Shown here: in pieces, positions 8,701 through 13,620 of the stretch
How the letters are laid out: the number at the start of each line of letters is the position of its first letter
How positions within the stretch are numbered: the first letter of the stretch is position 1
From: Bacteroidales bacterium
GTDB lineage: Bacteria > Bacteroidota > Bacteroidia > Bacteroidales > WCHB1-69
Reading direction: 5' to 3'
Assembly (NCBI GenBank): GCA_031257735.1
Contig: JAIROC010000636.1
Coordinates: 1-13,620 of the forward strand
DNA: 13,620 bases
Notes under the pieces: model-generated
What the model saw: the letters and a program-made list of their open reading frames with translations, nothing else
Told to the model about the DNA's origin: nothing
Databases searched by the model: none
Position numbers and translations under genes: made by a program

Positions 8701-11700
8701 AATACGCTAATGTCAAACTTATATTTTTCCTGATGCGTAAAGATGGGAAAACCCAAAAGGTAGGCATTGCTTTGTATTAAATCTATCGTATCCGCTATCC
8801 CTGTAACGGCATCATTTGCAACATAAATTCTATCTCCAAACAGCCCGTCGGGATTACTGGCGTCCAATACTTCCATTGTCGGAGATAAACGCAATACTAT
8901 ATCCATTTTCTGATTGACCTGTATCGTATCCACTGCTTTTTTAAGCGTGTCGGCAATAACAGTTTTTGCCGTATCAATATCATAAAGGATAATATCTTCC
9001 TGCATTACTTTCATGTCAATAACATCGGAATACGTAAGTCTGTTTGTTGTATTAGTTGTAGCGCGGATTTCATAGTTGGTATTGTTTACCTGATATTTTT
9101 CGGGTAACAGCCAAGCTACAAATTCTCCTGTTTGGGGGTCGGTCTTTATTTCGAAATAGTTTCCGCCCGTATTTTGCATAATACGATTTACGGAACTGAT
9201 TTTTCCGCTGGAGGATGTATCATATTTGGTAATGGGATTATTTTCGTCTACAATATTAAGTATGCCGAGTTTGTCGGACAGTTTCAGTTGAATGGTTGCT
9301 ACGCCAAGATTATTTTTGGATAAACCGAAGCCGACGGGCTTTTTCCCTTCAATAGGTCCGCCCACAAAGCGACCGACAAGTTCTACGAGCGTATTGTCTT
9401 CAAAGTTGAGTTCTTCTATGGATTGAAAGTCGTATGTCTGCGTAGTATCTGCGGGGAAACGATTGTTTGCAACATAGAGCGCAGGATTGCTTCCACGTAA
9501 AGCGGTAAGAGTATGTCCTGTTTTTTGCGCCGTTATAAAATGAAACCCGATAGGAACTTCTATTTCATATTCTCCGTTAACGTCTGTTTCTATCAATTTA
9601 CCATTTTTCATGCAGGGATTTTGTCCGTCTACAATAAAAGTTACGCCTGAAACGGGAACGCTTGTACCGGCATAGTAAATTTTTCCCCATACCTTAAAGG
9701 AAGATACGTCTTCAAAGTCTACATCGCCCTGAACCAAAGTAGAAGGACTTATCATACGCAGCTTGTTAGTCGGACTGAAACTGTGTATGCCAAGATTAGG
9801 AACAAATCTATAGGTCGTTCCCGTACCACTGTATGGAATGGCGGTGATGACATAATCTCCATTGACGTCGGTGATACCGGCGGGAGCGAGTCTGTCGCTA
9901 CCGGGAGCAATATCGGAAAGCGTTGTTTCATTGCCGCCGATAAGCGCTGCATGATTTTTATGATAGTTATCCATTCCTGAAACAGACATGTCATAGACGA
10001 CGGTCGGAATTGCTTCTTCAAAGCGGTAGTATGCTGCCATACCTTCTTCATTGCCGGTCATAAAACAGCTGTAATTGTCGGCGTTTGCTGCGCTGTCTAT
10101 ATGTTTTCCCCACAAACGAACTTCATCTACATTACCCTTAAAGTTCTTTCCTATTATAATAGAATCTTGACCTGTATAGCTTGCGGGAACAGTTACGACG
10201 CTATTGGAAGCTACAAGAAAATTGTTAAGATATAACTGCATACCTGCATTTCTTTGATATGTTGCGGTCAAATGGCGAAAGGAATTTAATGGCAATGTAT
10301 CGGCAGCGGTTATGGTGGTTGTGCCGACGGTAAAAGTAATATTGTTATTGTTATAATAAATTCTTATTTTATTATCGGCAATATTGAGTATGTCGCCGTT
10401 TTTTGCATGAGGAAAAATATACGCCTGAAAAGCGAAACTGTCTCTTTGATTGAATACCTTTGCGGCATTGGGAATTTTCATATAGGAATTAGCGTTCCCC
10501 GAAAACAGAACGCTTTTGTAAGCATTGACATTATCGTTTGGATTAAGTGTTATAGCCGTTACGCGTACGCCCGGTACGGCTGTACCGCTACCGTAATGAA
10601 CATGTCCGCTGGCTATTCCCACAGGACGACGAAAACCTACATCGGTTAAAGGATTGGAGGTGTAAAGCGTGTCTGCACATTCTTTGATCCCGATAATATT
10701 GTAGAGATAAATCACGCCCGGATAACAGGACATATCTTCATAACTGTAATCTTTTTGGGAGGATAAGACCGTAATATATGATACCGGCTGATAGTCCGAA
10801 TCTGCTGCGCCATAAACTTTACGCTGAATGTAGAATTGACTGAAATCGCCGTCATAGCTCCATTTCAACACTACTTTTTCAAGATTATATCCTTTATCTG
10901 CTTCGAAGGTTACCAATTTGCCCACCTTTACAAGCATAAAGTTATTAGTGAATACTACCTTATGTTTGTATAGCGTATTGTTCGCATTAATATCCAATTT
11001 ATACAGATAACGGTTACAGAAGGACAGCATATCATCAACATATTCGCATTTGTTAACATCTACCGAATCTTTGCTTTCAAAAATAATTACTTCCGAATTA
11101 TTTGTAAGATTAACTCTCTTGATAGTAAAAGATGAATTATTAAACCATACACTGTTGGAGAGCGTCCATTTAATCGTAGCGGTAAAGTTTACCGTATCAA
11201 ATACCACAGGAAGTACGCTTGCAATTTCCAAATGACCGGTATTGATATTTACTTTAGCTGTTTTGGTAAAACATTTCCATAGCCAGTTAGAAATATACGT
11301 ACGGCAAATACGGTAATAATAGACTTGATTGGCATCGTTCTTAACAAAAGAAGTATCTTCAAAGGTATAAGAACCCGTACCTGCGACGTAGGCTACATCG
11401 GGAAGGGTTACAAGTCCTGTGCTGAAATCAGAGGAAGTAGAACGCTGTATTCTGAAAACGTCTCCCGAAAGATAGTCTGTAACAGGCGTCCCTGTTTGGG
11501 TTTGAGATTTCCATGACAGCTTTACCTTACGGGTAGAATGGTCAAAGTCTACCGTAAAATCAGACGCCTGTGGATAGGCCGGAACGATAACATCCAATTC
11601 CTTTAAATGATAGGTATTGGAAACATAAGTACTGATTTTATATGTGTGCTTGCTGTTAAGATAACTTTCATCTGATAGGCTAAGGGAATAAGCGTTCCCG

Positions 11701-12434
11701 CTTGCAGTATATGTTCCTGAAGTTATTTGGGCGCTTCCTTCTTCAATTTTATAGTTAGCAGGATCTAAATCTCCACTTGTGTAGTTCCATGAAAAATCAA
11801 CCTGACAATTGTTTCCGCTTTGCGAAAAAATTGCGCTTGCATTAGCGGGCGATTTGATTCCTGTAGCTACAACACTTGCATTAGCGCTAAGACTTACGTC
11901 ACTCGCGGAATTTCTTTGCCAAGTTCCTCCAAAGTCTATTCTTACTGTTTTTCCGTATTCTGACGCAGGCAATTTCCACCGAATCCTTCCTATGTGAAAC
12001 GAATGCCCCTCTATATAGTGAGTATTGTATTTCCCAAACCAGTCTCCTGAGGATGAAATTAGAGAATTCGCATTCCCCTCTATGGTCTGATTGCCGGAAT
12101 TTGTAATGTAATAAAGCGTCTTTTCATCATTATAATATCCTGTTACCCTGACTAAGCTATAGCTACTGCCGCCTGTTACTACTGCAGAAATATTCAAAGC
12201 ATCAACATACGCATCGGGATCCATTCCTGAGTTTCCTAGGTCATCGTTATAGTATATAAATTGTATGTATATATACCCATCTTGCCAGTAGACATCTATC
12301 CAAGGCGATCCTGTACCATAGTTTGAATAAGACGCTTTCACCTCGTTAGGAGGGAGGAAGTATAAACACATCATGACTGTTATTATAGCTGACAGTTTAC
12401 GGGCTATCTTCGGAAATATTTTTTTCTTTTGCAT
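2721..12434 (-). CDS. Giant multidomain T9SS-secreted protein with three LamG domains and type A sorting domain
   Basis: An intact 3237-aa secreted protein, probably a surface adhesin or carbohydrate-binding scaffold; no catalytic motif is recognised. Order of parts: signal peptide 1-34 (ends EVKA); unassigned beta region 35-185; about four Fn3-like repeats 190-600 (LSWK, LKWS, YYYRI patterns); carboxypeptidase-regulatory-like domain starting near 607 and resuming near 853 (TDVNGDYVI), with LamG 1 (638-805) between the halves; second and third such domains near 911-975 and 1018-1120; a long unassigned region 1130-2010 with a GPDADVFIGSS motif; Ig-like half 2052-2104, LamG 2 (2104-2290), LamG 3 (2313-2505), Ig-like other half 2563-2617; BACON/Ig-like domain 2620-2720 (MPAWLTV); Cys module 2720-2830; two GW-type repeats near 2843 (GWNWIS) and 2937 (GWTWIG); second Cys module 3045-3137; type A sorting domain 3154-3237 (starts YPVPFSN, contains AQGVYFVK). 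The sorting domain implies T9SS export and surface anchoring or release. A hairpin terminator follows the stop codon. Confidence 0.93.
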   Translation of the reverse strand: MQKKKIFPKIARKLSAIITVMMCLYFLPPNEVKASYSNYGTGSPWIDVYWQDGYIYIQFIYYNDDLGNSGMDPDAYVDALNISAVVTGGSSYSLVRVTGYYNDEKTLYYITNSGNQTIEGNANSLISSSGDWFGKYNTHYIEGHSFHIGRIRWKLPASEYGKTVRIDFGGTWQRNSASDVSLSANASVVATGIKSPANASAIFSQSGNNCQVDFSWNYTSGDLDPANYKIEEGSAQITSGTYTASGNAYSLSLSDESYLNSKHTYKISTYVSNTYHLKELDVIVPAYPQASDFTVDFDHSTRKVKLSWKSQTQTGTPVTDYLSGDVFRIQRSTSSDFSTGLVTLPDVAYVAGTGSYTFEDTSFVKNDANQVYYYRICRTYISNWLWKCFTKTAKVNINTGHLEIASVLPVVFDTVNFTATIKWTLSNSVWFNNSSFTIKRVNLTNNSEVIIFESKDSVDVNKCEYVDDMLSFCNRYLYKLDINANNTLYKHKVVFTNNFMLVKVGKLVTFEADKGYNLEKVVLKWSYDGDFSQFYIQRKVYGAADSDYQPVSYITVLSSQKDYSYEDMSCYPGVIYLYNIIGIKECADTLYTSNPLTDVGFRRPVGIASGHVHYGSGTAVPGVRVTAITLNPNDNVNAYKSVLFSGNANSYMKIPNAAKVFNQRDSFAFQAYIFPHAKNGDILNIADNKIRIYYNNNNITFTVGTTTITAADTLPLNSFRHLTATYQRNAGMQLYLNNFLVASNSVVTVPASYTGQDSIIIGKNFKGNVDEVRLWGKHIDSAANADNYSCFMTGNEEGMAAYYRFEEAIPTVVYDMSVSGMDNYHKNHAALIGGNETTLSDIAPGSDRLAPAGITDVNGDYVITAIPYSGTGTTYRFVPNLGIHSFSPTNKLRMISPSTLVQGDVDFEDVSSFKVWGKIYYAGTSVPVSGVTFIVDGQNPCMKNGKLIETDVNGEYEIEVPIGFHFITAQKTGHTLTALRGSNPALYVANNRFPADTTQTYDFQSIEELNFEDNTLVELVGRFVGGPIEGKKPVGFGLSKNNLGVATIQLKLSDKLGILNIVDENNPITKYDTSSSGKISSVNRIMQNTGGNYFEIKTDPQTGEFVAWLLPEKYQVNNTNYEIRATTNTTNRLTYSDVIDMKVMQEDIILYDIDTAKTVIADTLKKAVDTIQVNQKMDIVLRLSPTMEVLDASNPDGLFGDRIYVANDAVTGIADTIDLIQSNAYLLGFPIFTHQEKYKFDISVFEEYLNYDGGATPVSDRVPTVDGTVIAENNMATIDYPDKIKLDSLGRATYIALIAAPNITYNQINPSQSYNKNFNFRVVFEDGTPEKIWNITDRNAYVLGAKSDGNNFVTRGPHVIDFVLHDPPGSNSYAWMEKGTTITKTEKWGGGNKTSLTIDLGIKAGVSVETFVGTVVAGTIQKLALIDENHVAGSTTHGGGKDNTFTKTITTNRKIETSSDPEYVGPDADVFIGSSYNLIFGEAKMISLLDANNVTDPIPVPIVSRRGKNYRLGSERGMFMVPQFKTSFAFTRRQIVTSSIPNLEKLRNDYLIYYPVGTAPTVNNSSLPVYISILPDNNPNYGKSNTDEVAFGNAAKVYSTDYNNNAQLIKNSARALSYYILYPKAWLDINSDTLSVDSVALFNGDISAWEQVLANDEKYQLDAAKKKNISFDAGVVWEETTAYDTTSITRNYYEGSLKATGTLVYGGSWNETGIIVTNTLETEGTWFSEDEETDVKSNIYGYHLADENADDYHTVDIKTSSQTYSTPFKLLGGQTSCPYEDEIKTVYYEPDKGHVLQQATAKVQDPYMAISPQTQLGIPGNRTAHYTLMLGNQSLVSQVWYTLTVDEKTNPNGLIISIDGQPIGNGRVFSFDPTESFNKTLSVKRSVQDVTDYDSIRLLLTSDCQEDLFYEVYFSVHFLPACTDLVLDRPVNKQILNRITGDSVMFEVIDYDVNYLNFNEIVLEYRSNTVNTFTPFFHYYKDMASYDAATGISPAEKAVIDTDIPGQSGIARMWHAPAMDGVYLLQARSVCPAGAADKVESLSEEIEIVKDMISPLVFGTPQPANGILSIGDDIMVTFNENIQPDNTYRITVQGELNGDELLHNYGLYFDGINDAVEIKQPTNLEGKSFTVEMWTKQEGTPQNSVLFSHGDADNKFELGLNANNQLWVSVNNSTVTAQAAVNDIGQSWTHLSAVYNNQGATPNVTVYVNGISDATKGGIPSTNVGSYTTTGIINMATNTDKTLFYNGRINEVRLWTKALDGTSITINMNSKLSGVEAGLFGYWEMDEGYGTFVSDRIRSKNGITNAEWFVLPGGKSLEFDGTIQYAKANIQPEMSNESDFSIEFWFKADSSNTNAGLFSTGIGDEQDVNTGNTNNHFSLYFDQNKDLTLRSASKIENIASGLADNNWHHFALSVNSRGNANIYVDANLQKAIYSSDYFQGFNGTKLWLGAVGWEKDILTDTTAMYFKGNIDELRIWQAALTQEGVKLSATSHLQGNEIGLRAYYPFDSIETNTIVNTTLCDQLDTSRIENGNEVRRNQPMTLNNGADFSNVAASIKPNKRVQNVQFDRVYKDDQIAVSLLSQMSSIENCILDISVADIKDMHGNIIESAVKWTAFIDKNYLKWSEEHLEFVKDVFEPLSFSLTVINRSGLSQMYSIENMPAWLTVNHPSGTIPPAGSVEVTFTVNEGLNIGTYDENIYLRNSSGFNELLALDLRVIGEQPQWEVNPSLFDYSMNIFGELNIKGIVSTDAEDMLAAFNSVTGECAGVTKLRYIAEYDRYLAFLNVYGNTSGTPLTFKIWDASTGIIYTDVLPDTLTFMENSYKGTAKNPITFRALNIVEQIIDVYAGWNWISTNVRNRSGNMSPQSVFEGNTFAQNDHLKGQQPSIFTSYTNGIFPPFNGNTSVDNALGYMLKVATGKRLVIIGEPVKPDTVNITVTQGWTWIGYTPQINLSLNEAFVGLNPADGDLVKSQNAFSVYYEGTGGWLGTLNYLTPGNAYLYNSQQITAQTFFYPNVSVLANSRKYLKSNNYLVEKDAELGVDRSKYQNNLTIIARLDADEVAEDGGNIISYVQSECRGYGEAVYVNQIEDNLYFITVSGDREDQKLNFRYRTIDGKTYTLNESLNFSSHKSYGTITNSVVFTIGEMQTEQDRALMAYPVPFSNSLTVSYLIDENETGDVYFSIIDMTGKVLATLSETQFQSGWYTLLLDAHTNNLAQGVYFVKMQTSNKVQTVKVIKTNR

Positions 12435-12501
12435 TATTTTTATATTTAAGGTTAATGTAGAAACGTCAAATTCTGCATCTCTATAATCTTATCGTTATTC
12501 G

Positions 12502-13464
12502 TTATTCTTCATGATGAATTATATTGAACGTTGTTATTTTCCTTCCTTTGTAAGCTCCTTTTCCCCGAACGATAATTTCCGCCATCCCCGGTTTCAGATT
12601 ATTCTTATACAGCAGGGAAAAATCTTTGGCAAAAGCGAGCGTTACTGTTTCCTTATTTTCTTCGCGATAGTGTACAACAGGGATAGGGGTTATAGCTTGT
12701 CCTGTGTAAATTTGCACGGGTATAGGGTCGATGACGGTATGGTCTCCGAGTCCGATATCTTTTTTAGCGCTTATATGGGTATGTTCGTTGAAATAGCGAA
12801 TTTCGGCGTTAAGCTGTTGAATAAAAGTATCGTATTGACCTGTATTGTCGAGTTCTGCGGCAGCGTTGATACGCGTTACCATTTTATGATAGACGATGTC
12901 TATTTTTCTTCGTACAGTCTTTAGATTATCTTGCGTCAAAGTTGGCGCTATACTGTCGTTTCGTTCTTGGAGCAGATTTTTGAAAATATTGACGGACGTT
13001 TCAAGTTGCAAAATCCAATTTGTCAGTCCTATCATATTGACGTCAGTGGCAAAAGTTGGACTTAGTAAGTCGCTAACCAGAATACTGGCAGCAGCGGCTT
13101 CTTCTTCGTATGATTTGCTTTCGATTTTTTTAAAGGCTTTCATTCTATTGTCCAATTTTATTGCTGCTGCTACGATTGTTGGGTCTACTGATTTCATATT
13201 AGCGGATATAATTTCTTTTATGGCAACGATTAATTTGTCATCTTGTTTGTCCGCTTCGGCGATTCGCTCCGTGTATGGATTTTTTCTTTGTGCATCGACT
13301 AAATTTCTTTCCTTTTGCAGTTGTTCTTCAAATTCGGCTACTAATGGATGTACCAAACTATCGACAACAGGGGATGCGATTCGTTTTCCGTTGAAATTTT
13401 CCATGAACTCATAATGAGCTTCACTGCGATACCTGTTTAATAATGCTACTATAATTTCATTCAT
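12502..13464 (-). CDS. DUF6261-like protein with C-terminal Ig-like (YTG...GKGxYxG) domain
   Basis: A 320-aa protein of unknown biochemical role. Residues 1 to about 228 are helix-rich and begin with an LLNRYRSEAHYEF stretch that I associate with the Bacteroidales family DUF6261. Residues about 250-316 are a separate beta domain with the signature YTGQAITP, then DFSLLYKNN, then GKGAYKG and TTFNI. This resembles the Ig-like repeats of Gram-positive and Bacteroidota surface proteins. No signal peptide, membrane segment or sorting domain is visible, so the protein looks cytoplasmic despite that surface-type domain. The chosen ATG gives the expected family N-terminus; the upstream bases are A/T-rich with no clear Shine-Dalgarno sequence. 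It lies 67 bp upstream of the giant gene on the same strand with no terminator between, so co-transcription is possible but unproven. The family call comes from memory of the N-terminal pattern. Confidence 0.72.
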   Translation of the reverse strand: MNEIIVALLNRYRSEAHYEFMENFNGKRIASPVVDSLVHPLVAEFEEQLQKERNLVDAQRKNPYTERIAEADKQDDKLIVAIKEIISANMKSVDPTIVAAAIKLDNRMKAFKKIESKSYEEEAAAASILVSDLLSPTFATDVNMIGLTNWILQLETSVNIFKNLLQERNDSIAPTLTQDNLKTVRRKIDIVYHKMVTRINAAAELDNTGQYDTFIQQLNAEIRYFNEHTHISAKKDIGLGDHTVIDPIPVQIYTGQAITPIPVVHYREENKETVTLAFAKDFSLLYKNNLKPGMAEIIVRGKGAYKGRKITTFNIIHHEE

Positions 13465-13504
13465 ACTTTAAAAAATTTAATTGTTATTTACTTATTTATA
13501 TATT

Positions 13505-13620
13505 CCCATAAAGGGGTTTTTGTTTTCATTGTCAGGACGTTTTCCACCCAAAGTGGTTTTATTGTTTTTATTGTCAGGAACTCGTCCAATGCAATTGGAC
13601 AACGACTTTTTTGTCGTCGA
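13505..13620. repeat. Tandem 42-bp repeat with changing hairpins at the right edge
   Basis: ATTGTCAGGA occurs at 13528-13537 and again at 13570-13579, 42 bp apart, with matching T-rich DNA before each copy. Hairpins follow the same spacing: CCAC/GTGG at 13544-13556 and GTCCAAT-GCA-ATTGGAC at 13584-13600 have centres 42 bp apart, and a weak CCC/GGG lies at 13505-13515. A further ACGAC/GTCGT hairpin with a six-T loop is at 13602-13617. The arms differ in sequence yet still pair. On the minus strand two frames stay open from the edge to stop codons at 13492-13494 and 13488-13490. The array could therefore be the repetitive tail of a gene entering from the right, although the hairpins argue for non-coding DNA. 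Confidence 0.6.

Noticed and set aside
2721..12434. Many short open frames antisense to, or in other frames of, the giant gene
   Set aside because: They have unlikely compositions and no recognisable families, while the main frame has continuous domain content.
12441..12470. Possible promoter of the giant gene (TTTG at 12467-12470, TAAATATA at 12441-12448 on the minus strand, 18 bp apart)
   Set aside because: The -7 box matches only partly, and the start site would fall at or inside the start codon.

Overview
The window reads as a Bacteroidota chromosome, most likely Bacteroidales. It is moderately AT-rich, carries type IX secretion system (T9SS) C-terminal sorting domains of both type A and type B, has a PorP/SprF-family outer-membrane protein, and has a protein resembling the Bacteroidales family DUF6261. 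I cannot name the genus.

All four genes lie on the minus strand, so transcription runs from right to left. From the right edge they are: (i) a 320-aa DUF6261-like protein with an added Ig-like C-terminal domain (12502-13464); (ii) a giant 3237-aa secreted protein with Fn3-like, carboxypeptidase-regulatory-like, LamG and Ig-like domains and a type A sorting domain (2721-12434); (iii) a 234-aa secreted protein with a type B (gliding-motility-associated) sorting domain (1953-2657); (iv) a 444-aa PorP/SprF-like barrel followed by a coiled coil and a SPOR domain (606-1940). A hairpin with a T tract sits between (ii) and (iii). Genes (iii) and (iv) are 12 bp apart, with a strong Shine-Dalgarno sequence overlapping the stop codon, and look like a tight operon.

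Proposed joint function (inference): the giant protein is exported by the T9SS and displayed as a multidomain adhesin. The small type B protein is the partner of the adjacent PorP/SprF-like protein, as SprB-type proteins are of SprF. The PorP-like barrel could be tied to peptidoglycan through its SPOR domain. The link between the giant and the small protein is a shared module of about 95-110 residues with a conserved Cys, found twice near the C-terminus of the giant and once as nearly the whole mature part of the small protein.

The 605 bases at the left and the 156 bases at the right hold no gene I can support with confidence. Both contain pairs of short palindromes about 41-42 bp apart separated by 25-27 bp AT-rich linkers. 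One pair (445-540) is enclosed by outer stems that predict a three-way-junction fold. A weak promoter-like box at 56-63 may serve a gene beyond the left edge. I see no rRNA, tRNA, CRISPR array, insertion sequence or phage gene.
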